From NCBI RefSeq assembly GCF_003385185.1, contig NZ_PQHZ01000056.1:1-35541 (forward strand): DNA of 35,541 nt. Reading direction: 5' to 3'. Source of the DNA: Amycolatopsis palatopharyngis (lineage in GTDB: Bacteria; Actinomycetota; Actinomycetes; Mycobacteriales; Pseudonocardiaceae). Below, in pieces: positions 23,303 through 30,475 of the stretch. Position 1 is the first letter of the stretch. Each line of letters opens with the position of its first letter. The notes beneath the pieces are model-generated. The model ran no database searches. It worked only from the letters and a program-made list of their open reading frames with translations, and was not told the DNA's origin. The position numbers were made by a program, and so were the translations under genes.

Positions 23303-24454
23303 GTGGCAGCCGAACCACGCGTACTGATCGACGCGACAGCGGTCCCCGCGGATCGGGGAGGCGTCGGTCGTTACGTCGACTCTCTCGTCGCCGCACTGGA
23401 CGCCGACCGGGCGCCGATCACGGTGGTCTGCCAGCCCCGCGACGCGCAGCTCTACTCCCGGCTGGCGCCGAACTCGCGAGTGGTCCGGACCGCGGAGTCC
23501 ACAGCCACCCGCACTGCCAGGCTCACCTGGGAGCAGACGACCCTGCCGCTGCTGGCCCGCCGCCTCGGCGTCGACGTCGTGCACTCTCCGCACTACACGA
23601 TGCCGCTCGCGGGCCGCGCAGCTTCGGTGGTCACCCTGCACGACGCCACGTTCTTCACCGACGCCGTCCTGCACGCTGGGGTCAAGGCCCGCTTCTTCCG
23701 GGCCTGGACCCTCGCCGCGCTGCGCAGGGCCGCGCTGTGCGTCGTGCCCAGTGACGCGACGGCGAGCGAACTGGCCCGCGTCACCAGTGCCGACCCGGCC
23801 GAGCTGGAGGTCATCCAGCACGGGGTCGACGTCGAGCGGTTCCACCCGCCGGCACCGGGCGAGGTGCGCGCGGCCAGGGAGGCGATCGGCCTCGGGGACG
23901 CCGCATACATCGCCTTCCTCGGCGCGCTGGAGCCGCGCAAGAACGTGCCTGCCCTGATCCGCGGGTTCGCCGCCGCGGTGGCCGGGCGGGCGAACCCGCC
24001 CGCACTGGTGCTGGCCGGCCAGCCGGGGTGGGACAGCCAGGTGGAACGCGCGCTGGACGCGGTCCCGCACCGGCTGCGGGTGATCCGCGCCGGGTACCTG
24101 CCCTTCGACACGCTCTCGGGCTTCCTCGGCGGATCCGAGCTGGTCGCCTACCCGAGCCTCGGCGAGGGTTTCGGCCTGCCGGTACTCGAGGCGATGGCCA
24201 GCGGCGCCCCTGTGCTGACCACCCGGCGGCTCTCCCTGCCGGAGGTCGGCGGGGACGCCGTCGCCTACTGCGGAGTGGGCGCGGGCGACGTCGGCGCGGC
24301 GTTACGCGAGTTGCTCGACGACCCAGCTCGGCGCGCGGCACTCGGCGAGTCCGCGTTGCGCAGGGCGAAGGAGTTCTCCTGGTCGGCGAGCGCCGAGCGG
24401 CACAGGGAGGCGTACGGGAAGGCGTGGGTGGCGCACCGGCGCCGCGATCGCTGA
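23303..24454 (+). CDS. GT4-family glycosyltransferase
   Basis: 383 residues from GTG 23303, chosen because AAEPRVLIDATAVPADRGGVGRYVDSL is the family's normal beginning and a TANNNT box lies 6 nt upstream. The frame is open to 23111 but overlaps the preceding gene there. Motifs are VDVVHSPHYTMPL, TLHDATFFTD, FLGALEPRKNVPALIRGFA, VLAGQPGWDSQVE, and YPSLGEGFGLPVLEAMASGAP (E-x7-E), followed by RLSLPEVGGDAV. These are typical of actinobacterial mannosyl- or rhamnosyltransferases of GT4. It lies 19 nt after the preceding GT4 gene and 57 nt before wbbL. All three could be co-transcribed, making a plus-strand sugar-transfer cassette. The linkage formed is unknown. Confidence 0.9.
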   Translation: MAAEPRVLIDATAVPADRGGVGRYVDSLVAALDADRAPITVVCQPRDAQLYSRLAPNSRVVRTAESTATRTARLTWEQTTLPLLARRLGVDVVHSPHYTMPLAGRAASVVTLHDATFFTDAVLHAGVKARFFRAWTLAALRRAALCVVPSDATASELARVTSADPAELEVIQHGVDVERFHPPAPGEVRAAREAIGLGDAAYIAFLGALEPRKNVPALIRGFAAAVAGRANPPALVLAGQPGWDSQVERALDAVPHRLRVIRAGYLPFDTLSGFLGGSELVAYPSLGEGFGLPVLEAMASGAPVLTTRRLSLPEVGGDAVAYCGVGAGDVGAALRELLDDPARRAALGESALRRAKEFSWSASAERHREAYGKAWVAHRRRDR

Positions 24455-24511
24455 CCGGGCGCGGCGGGGCGTGTGCATCACGGCACCGTGGACCAGGGCA
24501 CAATATGGCGC

Positions 24512-25408
24512 GTGACCGAGCCGACATCCAGTGAGCCAAAGACCTACGGCGATGGTGTCGCCGTGGTGGTCGTCACCTACTTCCCCGGCGAGACTCTCGA
24601 CCGCTTCCTCGACACGCTGGAGAAGGCCACCTCGCGCGAGGTGCGGGTCGTGCTGGCCGACAACGAGTCCACCGACGGTGCCCCGGAACGCGGCGCGGAA
24701 CGGGAGCACGTCCGGCTGCTGCGGATGGGGGAGAACCTCGGCTACGGCGCCGCCGCGAACCGGGGGGTGGCCGCGCTCGGTGACGACGTCGGCTGGGTCG
24801 TCGTGGCCAACGCGGACCTGGAATGGGAGCCGGGCTCGCTGGACACGCTGCTGGAGGTCGCGGGCCGCTGGCCGAGGGGCGCCGCTTTCGGCCCGTTGAT
24901 CAGGGAACTCGACGGCTCGGTGTACCCGTCGGCCCGGCTGCTGCCCTCGCTCGGGCGTGGAATCGGGCACGCGGTGTTCGGCAAGGTCTGGCGGACGAAC
25001 CCGTGGACCCGCGCCTACCGGCAGGAGAACGGTGAGCCGAGTGAACGGGTCGCGGGCTGGCTCTCCGGTTCCTGCCAGTTGCTGCGCCGCGAGGCGTTCG
25101 ACTCGGTGGACGGGTTCGACCCGCGCTACTTCATGTACTTCGAGGACGTCGACCTCGGTGATCGGCTCGGCCGCGCCGGTTGGCAGAACGTGTACGCGCC
25201 CTCGGCCACGGTGATGCATCTCGGCGGGCACGCCACCTCACGCGCACCGGCCCGGATGCTGGCCGTGCATCACGACAGCGCCTACCGCTACCTCGCGGAC
25301 CGGCACCAGGGGCTGGCGTGGAAACCGTTGCTCGCCGTTATCCGCGCCGGGCTCGCCCTGCGCCTCAAACTGGAAACCGGCCGAAACGGAAGCGCTTCGC
25401 GCCGCTGA
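24512..25408 (+). CDS. wbbL: WbbL-type rhamnosyltransferase (GT2)
   Basis: 298 residues from GTG 24512; M. tuberculosis WbbL has about 300. It is a GT-A fold with VAVVVVTYFPGETLDRFLDTL, LADNESTDGAPE, MGENLGYGAAANRG, and the metal-binding NADLEW (N100-A-D102). LSGSCQLLRREAFDSVDGFD and YFMYFEDVDLGDRLGRAG follow, with HLGGHATS near the end. WbbL transfers L-rhamnose from dTDP-rhamnose to decaprenyl-PP-GlcNAc, forming the linker of arabinogalactan to peptidoglycan. Synteny supports the name: in M. tuberculosis rmlD-wbbL-manB are adjacent, and here manB follows after one small opposite-strand gene. A CAATAT hexamer 5 nt before the GTG may be a leaderless -10. The function as linker rhamnosyltransferase is a strong inference. 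Confidence 0.92.
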   Translation: MTEPTSSEPKTYGDGVAVVVVTYFPGETLDRFLDTLEKATSREVRVVLADNESTDGAPERGAEREHVRLLRMGENLGYGAAANRGVAALGDDVGWVVVANADLEWEPGSLDTLLEVAGRWPRGAAFGPLIRELDGSVYPSARLLPSLGRGIGHAVFGKVWRTNPWTRAYRQENGEPSERVAGWLSGSCQLLRREAFDSVDGFDPRYFMYFEDVDLGDRLGRAGWQNVYAPSATVMHLGGHATSRAPARMLAVHHDSAYRYLADRHQGLAWKPLLAVIRAGLALRLKLETGRNGSASRR

Positions 25409-25438
25409 CCTGGCAGCCGAGGTCAGCGAAAGCGCGGA

Positions 25439-25804
25439 TCACAGACCGTCGAGGCGGCGGGAAAGCGCTGACTGGCCGGGCTGGCTGGTGACCGTCGGGA
25501 TGAGCCCGTCCAGCTCCTGCTCCTCGACCTCGTCCATTCGCTGCGGCTCGCGGGCCTGCGGGGCGGACCTGGGCCTGCCGCCAAGTCGATTGGTCGGGGT
25601 GGAATCCGCCAGGTGGTCGTTGGCCTCGATCACCGAAGCCGGCAGCTGAGTGGTGCTGTCCGGATCCTGGTCGCGGACGACGGACCGCGGTATCTGCTGC
25701 GTGTTCGAGGCGTCCATCGGTGACGTCATGTTGTCCGGCGTGACCACGCCTCCGCGCGCCTGAGCGCGCGAGAGCAAGGCATCCGCTCGATCGCGGGGAT
25801 CCAT
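25439..25804 (-). CDS. Small conserved hydrophilic protein of unknown function
   Basis: 121 residues from ATG 25804, because GGGGAGG lies 7 nt upstream; the GTG at 25810 would be 1 nt from it. It has no membrane helix or signal. The N-terminal half has the block MDPRDRADALLSRAQARGGVVTPDNMTSPMDASNTQQIPRSVV, which I recall as a conserved pattern in small actinobacterial proteins. The rest is low-complexity, Pro/Gln/Ser-rich and acidic (DEVEEQELDGLIPTV), so it is probably disordered. It lies between wbbL and manB on the opposite strand, with its 5' end facing manB across 160 nt. Function unknown; a regulatory or scaffold role in envelope synthesis is only a guess from position. Confidence 0.75.
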   Translation of the reverse strand: MDPRDRADALLSRAQARGGVVTPDNMTSPMDASNTQQIPRSVVRDQDPDSTTQLPASVIEANDHLADSTPTNRLGGRPRSAPQAREPQRMDEVEEQELDGLIPTVTSQPGQSALSRRLDGL

Positions 25805-25964
25805 GCCCACGCCTCCCCGTACTCACCCGGGGCCCTCTCCGAACGGGCCCGCCACCGTTGACGTCTAGGGTATGCCCTCCGGGCGGTTGCCGTCAGTGTT
25901 TCCTGCGGTCTGTCGCCCGCCGATCTGCAATCATGGCGCCGGGGCGCGGGAGGGTCTGCAACAC

Positions 25965-27044
25965 ATGGAGTCCACACGAGGGGTTGACGCCGTCGTTCTG
26001 GTCGGCGGCAAGGGAACCAGGTTGCGCCCGTTGACGTTGTCCGCGCCGAAACCGATGCTGCCCACGGCGGGCGTGCCGTTCCTCAGTCATCTGCTGTCGA
26101 GGATTCGTGCGGCGGGAATCACGCATGTGGTGCTCGGCACCTCCTACCGTGCGGAGGTGTTCGAGGAGTACTTCGGTGACGGATCGGCGCTCGGTCTCGA
26201 ACTGGAGTACGTGGTCGAGGCGGAGCCGCTGGACACGGCGGGCGCGATCCGCAATGTGTACGACCGGCTGCGGGCCGAGGACGTCGTGGTGTTCAACGGC
26301 GACATCCTCTCCGGCGCGGATCTCGGCGAGCTCGTCGGCACGCACCGGAAAACGGGCGCCGATGTGACGCTGCACCTGCAGCGGGTGGCCGACCCGAGCC
26401 GGTTCGGCTCGGTGCTGACGGACCCGTCAGGCCGGGTGACGGAGTTTCTCGAGAAGACACCCAACCCGCCGACCGACCAGATCAACGCCGGTTGCTACGT
26501 CTTCCGCCGCTCCGTCATCGGGTCGATCCCGGAGGGCAGGCCCGTCTCGGTGGAGCGGGAGACCTTTCCCGGCCTGCTCGGTTCCGGCGCGCACATGCAG
26601 GGATTCGTGGATTCCTCCTACTGGCTGGACGTCGGTACCCCGGAGGCCTTCGTCCGTGGTTCGGCCGACCTCGTGCGCGGTGTCGCGCCGACCTCGGCCC
26701 TGCCAGGGGCGCCGGGCGCGGCGTTGGTGCTCGACGGTGCCGATGTACACGGATCGGCCACAGTGGACGCCGGCGCGACGGTCGGTGAGCGGGCAGTCGT
26801 CGCCGGCGGTGCCAAAGTCGGCGGGTCGGTTCTGTTCGACGACGCCGTGGTCGAAGCTGGCGCCACGGTGGAGAACTCGGTGCTGGGCCGGGGTGCGCGT
26901 GTCGGTGCCCGCACGGTGCTGCGTGGCGTCGTGCTCGGCGACGGTGCCTCCGTCGGTGCCGACTGCGAACTCCTCGACGGCGCCAGGGTCTGGCCGGGGA
27001 TGTCACTGCCCGACGGGTCGGTGCGGTTTTCCAGCGATGCCTGA
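25965..27044 (+). CDS. manB: Mannose-1-phosphate guanylyltransferase (ManB/Rv3264c type)
   Basis: 359 residues from ATG 25965, with GGGAGGG about 10 nt upstream. The N-terminal nucleotidyltransferase domain (about 1-235) has the signature LVGGKGTRLRPLT at 12-24, SAPKPMLP, the metal-binding FNGDIL, and GCYVFRRSVI and SSYWLDVGTPEAF. The C-terminal part (about 250-345) is a left-handed beta-helix of hexapeptide repeats (VDAGATVGERAVVAGGAKVG and more). It makes GDP-mannose from mannose-1-phosphate and GTP for lipomannans and wall glycans. M. tuberculosis Rv3264c, called manB and sometimes rmlA2, has the same organisation and position, next to wbbL. Glucose-1-phosphate thymidylyltransferase activity cannot be excluded by eye. 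The AlkA-like gene overlaps its stop by 8 nt. Confidence 0.92.
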   Translation: MESTRGVDAVVLVGGKGTRLRPLTLSAPKPMLPTAGVPFLSHLLSRIRAAGITHVVLGTSYRAEVFEEYFGDGSALGLELEYVVEAEPLDTAGAIRNVYDRLRAEDVVVFNGDILSGADLGELVGTHRKTGADVTLHLQRVADPSRFGSVLTDPSGRVTEFLEKTPNPPTDQINAGCYVFRRSVIGSIPEGRPVSVERETFPGLLGSGAHMQGFVDSSYWLDVGTPEAFVRGSADLVRGVAPTSALPGAPGAALVLDGADVHGSATVDAGATVGERAVVAGGAKVGGSVLFDDAVVEAGATVENSVLGRGARVGARTVLRGVVLGDGASVGADCELLDGARVWPGMSLPDGSVRFSSDA

Positions 27045-27948
27045 ACTGACGCGGCACTGGCGGCCGCCTTACGCGCTCGACGTCGCGGCGGTGCTCGCCC
27101 CGCAGCAGCGCGGTAAGGCCGATCCGGCGCTGTTGCGGGACGAGACCGGCACCACCTGGCTTGCCGCGAACACCCCGGAAGGCCCCGGCACCCTCGCGCT
27201 GCTGGGCCGGGCCTCGGGGGAGATCGAGGCGCGAGCGTGGGGAAGCGGCGGCCCGTTCCTGCTGGACGGACTCCCCGCCCTGTTCGGCGCCGCCGACGAC
27301 GATGCGGGTTTCGTGGCGCACCACGAGGTGGTCGCGCGGGCACGGCGGGCCATGCCGGGACTACGCATCGGAGCTACCGGCCGGGTGTGGGACGCGCTGG
27401 TTCCCGCCGTGCTGGAACAGAAGGTGACCAGCATCGAGGCTCGGCGGTCGTGGCGGGAACTGTGCCGCCGTTTCGGCGAACGCCCTCCTGGGCCCGTGCC
27501 CTCGGGTCTGCGGATGCCGCCGACTCCGCTCGCGATTCGGTCCATCGTGGACTGGAACTGGCACAAGGCGGGGGTGGACCTGACCCGCCGCACCACTCTG
27601 ATCGCCGCGGCGCGAGTCGCGCACCGGCTGGATCACGCCGCGGAGCTGCGAGGAGCCGAGGGGCGCGCGTTGCTGCGCAAGGTGCGCGGGATCGGGGTGT
27701 GGACCGCGGCCGAGATAGCCCAGCGCGCGTGGGGCGATCCGGACGCCGTCAGCATCGGCGACTTCCACATCCCCACCGTCGTCGGGTACGCGCTGACGGG
27801 CGCGCCGCTCGACGACGCGGGCATGCTCGCTGAACTCGCGCCCTACGCCCCGCAACGTCAGCGGGTGGTGCGGTATCTCGAAGCGGCGGGCTTCTCCCGG
27901 CCGCGGTTCGGTCCGAGGTACCCGGTCCGCGACTACCGGGCGATATGA
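27037..27948 (+). CDS. AlkA-like DNA-3-methyladenine glycosylase (HhH-GPD family)
   Basis: 303 residues from ATG 27037, inside the end of manB (8-nt overlap), so it is translationally coupled. An N-terminal beta-rich domain of about 105 residues precedes the all-helical HhH-GPD domain. The helix-hairpin-helix is LLRKVRGIGVWTAAEIAQRAW at about 212-232. The catalytic aspartate is probably D242 in VSIGDFHIPTVVGYAL. The segment VWDALVPAVLEQKVTSIEA matches the N-terminal part of AlkA/MPG-II domains (typically LxxxIxxQQ(V/I)S; here EQKVTS). It would remove alkylated purines from DNA in base-excision repair. Coupling to a sugar nucleotidyltransferase is odd but probably only genomic packing. The substrate range is not certain. 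Confidence 0.9.
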   Translation: MPELTRHWRPPYALDVAAVLAPQQRGKADPALLRDETGTTWLAANTPEGPGTLALLGRASGEIEARAWGSGGPFLLDGLPALFGAADDDAGFVAHHEVVARARRAMPGLRIGATGRVWDALVPAVLEQKVTSIEARRSWRELCRRFGERPPGPVPSGLRMPPTPLAIRSIVDWNWHKAGVDLTRRTTLIAAARVAHRLDHAAELRGAEGRALLRKVRGIGVWTAAEIAQRAWGDPDAVSIGDFHIPTVVGYALTGAPLDDAGMLAELAPYAPQRQRVVRYLEAAGFSRPRFGPRYPVRDYRAI

Positions 27949-27964
27949 GGCCGGAGCTGCCCGC

Positions 27965-28156
27965 TCAGCGCGGCGGCCGCTGCAGATAGGGCGGCTGCCG
28001 ATACTGGGGCCGCGCGCTTCCCGGCTGCTGCTGTGGGTGCTGGGGTGGCGGGTACTCGACATGCCTCGGTTTGCTGAGTTTCACCACCACGAGGACGACG
28101 GCGACGACCGCGCCGATTCCCAGGACGAAGAGCAGAAGCTGAAATACGCCGATCAT
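27965..28156 (-). CDS. Small membrane protein with proline/glutamine-rich tail
   Basis: 63 residues from ATG 28156, the start best placed after GGGGGCGG. ATG 28162 or 28180 would add 2 or 8 residues. One strong membrane helix (MIGVFQLLLFVLGIGAVVAVVLVVVKL) is followed by a short basic patch and a tail of repeated Pro/Gln/Tyr/Arg (YPPPQHPQQQPG, PQYRQPPYLQRPPR). This layout is common in actinobacterial membrane-anchored peptides, but I recognise no family. The 111-nt gap to the next gene is shared as a divergent promoter region. Confidence 0.65.
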   Translation of the reverse strand: MIGVFQLLLFVLGIGAVVAVVLVVVKLSKPRHVEYPPPQHPQQQPGSARPQYRQPPYLQRPPR

Positions 28157-28254
28157 TGCCATTGCCGCCCCCGGTGTCATCTGCCGAACGCTCGCGCTTC
28201 CTGGTCCGTTCAGGTTAATACTTTGATGGGTATGCGCGGAGAGTATGCACCGGA

Positions 28255-28260
28255 TAGGTT
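28255..28260 (+). promoter_or_regulatory. Putative -10 box (TAGGTT) for leaderless gene at 28268
   Basis: TAGGTT, then 7 nt, then GTG 28268, with no SD. The same hexamer precedes the genes starting at 1953 and 31,523. An ATG at 28226 remains a competing start. Confidence 0.4.
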
Positions 28261-28267
28261 CCGCATC

Positions 28268-28765
28268 GTGACCGTCCCACGTTTGTCCCCAACGAAGGTG
28301 AGCTATGACTACCCTTCGGGTGGGCTCGACCCGTTCGATGTGGACGAACCCCGTACTCAGCACCTGTACGAGGCCTGCGGCTGGTCGCGCGCCTGGGTGG
28401 CGGGTGAGGCCTGGGCACTCTGGTCGGCCGAATCCCGCGCCACCAGTGAGGTGATCCCGCTGCAGTACAGGTCCCATTCGTTGCTGGAGAAGCTTGCGGT
28501 GGTGGTGAACGGGATCGTGCTGCGGGAGTGGCCGGAGACTCCGCAGCCCGCGTACGCCCTGTGGCGCGAGGTGGAGCGTGCGCAGCGATCGGGGGCCCGG
28601 CGGGAGAGCTGGATGCTCCCGTACCGGTTGATTCGGCAGAACGGAAATGGGCGTAACGCGTTCGACGTCTACGAGGACGCCATCGCGACCGCTGTCCGGC
28701 CGAGCCCGCAGGCGGTCACCTGGCTGGTGTGCCGGGTGCTCGCACACCACGTGGTGGCGTCCTAA
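28268..28765 (+). CDS. Conserved hypothetical soluble protein
   Basis: 165 residues from GTG 28268, supported by a TAGGTT box 7 nt upstream; ATG 28226 would add 14 residues. No signal peptide or membrane helix is seen. Features are TVPRLSPTKVSYDYPSGGLDPFDVDEP at the start, an aromatic-rich ACGWSRAWVAGEAWALWSAES, LREWPETPQPAYALWREVERAQRSG, and FDVYEDAIATAVRPSPQAV near the end. It looks globular and alpha-helical. I do not recognise it. Its TAA overlaps the stop of the membrane-protein gene on the other strand (28762) by 4 nt. Confidence 0.65.
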   Translation: MTVPRLSPTKVSYDYPSGGLDPFDVDEPRTQHLYEACGWSRAWVAGEAWALWSAESRATSEVIPLQYRSHSLLEKLAVVVNGIVLREWPETPQPAYALWREVERAQRSGARRESWMLPYRLIRQNGNGRNAFDVYEDAIATAVRPSPQAVTWLVCRVLAHHVVAS

Positions 28766-29193
28766 CGCGAACGACCAGGCCCCACGATTCCGGCGACTGC
28801 GGCGAGGGTTGCTATCGCTTCGGCGATCGACGTCACCATCTTGGTTGTGGTCCAGAGTGGTTCGTACATGTTCGGTAGTGGACCCAGCGCGCCGACGTTG
28901 ACGTAGCGGTAGAGCAGGATCGCGCCGAGCGCGCTGGCGGCCACGAGAAACGCGATGACGTACGCCCAGCGGGCTCCAGTGAACAGGACTAACAGGGCTG
29001 CCACGGCGGCGGCTGCCCCCTGGGCGTAGAACAGCGTGACCTGGCTGAGACCGCCACCGGGTGGGGCGGGTGGCCGCTGTGATGCGAGTGCGATGTGGAT
29101 GTAGGCATCGACCGCGAGCCCGGTCACCACCAGTACGCGCACAACGAGGGCGCCCGCGGTAGGCCGGCCGCGGTGTGCGCCGGTGCCGTTCAT
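28762..29193 (-). CDS. Integral membrane protein, four predicted helices
   Basis: 143 residues from ATG 29193, with AAGGGA 4-5 nt upstream. Hydrophobic segments are GALVVRVLVVTGLAVDAYIHIALA, VTLFYAQGAAAAVAALLVLF, WAYVIAFLVAASALGAILLYRY, and VTSIAEAIATLAAVAGIVG. Helix 1 carries a conserved-looking D-x3-H pair. It is the last gene of a minus-strand series (CHRD protein, sortase, cupredoxin, this gene; gaps 19, 35 and 73 nt). I do not know the family. A link to the copper/cupredoxin protein upstream is possible by context only. Confidence 0.75.
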   Translation of the reverse strand: MNGTGAHRGRPTAGALVVRVLVVTGLAVDAYIHIALASQRPPAPPGGGLSQVTLFYAQGAAAAVAALLVLFTGARWAYVIAFLVAASALGAILLYRYVNVGALGPLPNMYEPLWTTTKMVTSIAEAIATLAAVAGIVGPGRSR

Positions 29194-29266
29194 GTCCCTT
29201 GCCTCACTCGCCGGCGGGCTGCGCATCGCTCGGTTTGGTACCCGTGCCGGTCGCACATGGTCGCTC

Positions 29267-29707
29267 CTACTCCACTGTGAGTTCCGCGGTCATGCTCGGG
29301 TGGTATTCGCAGAAGTACGGGTAGTTGCCCGCTTCCTCCGGTGCGGTGAAGGTGGCTTCGCCCGACGGTGGGATTTCGACGTCGAAAAGCCCGTCGTCGT
29401 TTGTGGCGGTGACGGTGTGGGGGGCATCGTCCTCGTTGCGAACCGTGATTTCCTGCCCCGGCGACACGCTCTGTGGAGTGTCGTAGTTGAAGTCGCTGAT
29501 GGTGATCACCGCTGGACCGGCAGGGGCCGGAGTGGATGCATCGCCTCCCGGCGGGGAGGTCTCTACTGACTGCGCGGGGGCGGATGACGCCGGTGACTGT
29601 GCGGTTGGTGGCGACGGGTTCTGCGGTGTGGTGTCGTCGCCGCCGCAGCCGGCCAAGGCTGCTGCCGCGAGTAGTGCGGCGGGTAGCAGGAGCCGTTGTG
29701 GTGTCAT
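29267..29707 (-). CDS. Cupredoxin-domain lipoprotein
   Basis: 146 residues from ATG 29707, with GGAG 6 nt upstream; a GTG four codons earlier is less suitable. The signal MTPQRLLLPAALLAAAALAGC has lipobox LAGC, Cys21. A Ser/Pro/Gln linker (about 22-65) leads to a plastocyanin/azurin-like domain with apparent type-1 copper ligands H97 (PHTVTATN), and C133, H136 and M139 in YFCEYHPSM. This is an electron-transfer or copper-binding protein held on the outer face of the membrane. Its partner is unknown. It lies 35 nt after the sortase gene, in the same operon. Confidence 0.88.
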   Translation of the reverse strand: MTPQRLLLPAALLAAAALAGCGGDDTTPQNPSPPTAQSPASSAPAQSVETSPPGGDASTPAPAGPAVITISDFNYDTPQSVSPGQEITVRNEDDAPHTVTATNDDGLFDVEIPPSGEATFTAPEEAGNYPYFCEYHPSMTAELTVE

Positions 29708-29742
29708 GGCGAGCTCCACTCGCTGAGGTGGTTGCGGATGGG

Positions 29743-30456
29743 TCAGGTTTTGTCTGAGCCGGTGAAGTGGGCGTAGACGACGATGTTGTCGAGGTAGTTG
29801 TCGGTCTGGTCGTCGAACTCGCCGCCACAGGTGATCAGGCGTAGCTGGGCCGTGTCGGTGTTGCCGTAGACGTCAAGAGTGGGGAACTGATCCTTCTCGT
29901 ACTGTTCGACGCGATCCACGGTGAACTCCGCGACCGTGCCGTCGGCACGGGTCACTGATACCTGGTCACCGGCCTGCATGGCGCCGAGCCGGAAGAACAC
30001 CGAGGGGCCCTTTTCGGCGGAGTCGACGTGGCCTGCGATGACCGAAGGGCCGAGTTCGCCCGGCGTGGGGGAGTGCTTGTACCAGCCTGTTTTGTCGTAG
30101 TCGGGTCCGGGTTGGGGCACTTCCATGGTCCCGTCCGGATTCTGCCCGAGGGTGATCATGGAAGATTGCACGCCGATCGTGGGGATGCTGATCGCCGTCG
30201 GTGGTGCGGCGGGCAGCGTCGGAGCGTCGGGTTGCGCCTTCGTCGTGGGCGCGGGCTCGGTTCTGTCGGACGGCCGCGGTGCGATGGCTCCGGGGATCTG
30301 GTCGCCGCCACTGGCAGCCGCCGGGGCCGGGGCACTGTTCTGGGATGTGAGCCCTACGGTCACCGCGCCGATGCCGCCGAGGGCGAGGACGGCGGTCGCC
30401 GCCGACACCAGCAGGCGTCGGCGGCGACCGTCCAGCAGAGTGCTGAGTCTGGACAT
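29743..30456 (-). CDS. Class F-like sortase
   Basis: 237 residues from ATG 30456, with AAGGAC 8 nt upstream. A short basic tail and a membrane anchor (about 14-36) precede a Pro/Ala/Ser linker and the sortase domain (about 85-230). Catalytic H143 lies in VIAGHVDS and C210 in LRLITCGG, and the end YLDNIVVYAH is typical of actinobacterial sortases. It cleaves a C-terminal sorting signal and links the protein to the envelope. After C210, where sortases usually carry the third catalytic residue (Arg, about 12-14 on), I read L-D-N with no Arg. Arg206, before the Cys, is the only close one. The likely substrate, the CHRD protein, is encoded 19 nt upstream. Confidence 0.88.
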   Translation of the reverse strand: MSRLSTLLDGRRRRLLVSAATAVLALGGIGAVTVGLTSQNSAPAPAAASGGDQIPGAIAPRPSDRTEPAPTTKAQPDAPTLPAAPPTAISIPTIGVQSSMITLGQNPDGTMEVPQPGPDYDKTGWYKHSPTPGELGPSVIAGHVDSAEKGPSVFFRLGAMQAGDQVSVTRADGTVAEFTVDRVEQYEKDQFPTLDVYGNTDTAQLRLITCGGEFDDQTDNYLDNIVVYAHFTGSDKT

Positions 30457-30475
30457 CAGTGTTGTCCTTCGGGCC

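Noticed and set aside
25965..27044. Glucose-1-phosphate thymidylyltransferase (RmlA) to complete the rhamnose pathway
   Set aside because: The C-terminal hexapeptide beta-helix and the position next to wbbL match the GDP-mannose type Rv3264c; RmlA proteins are shorter (about 290 aa). Not fully excluded.
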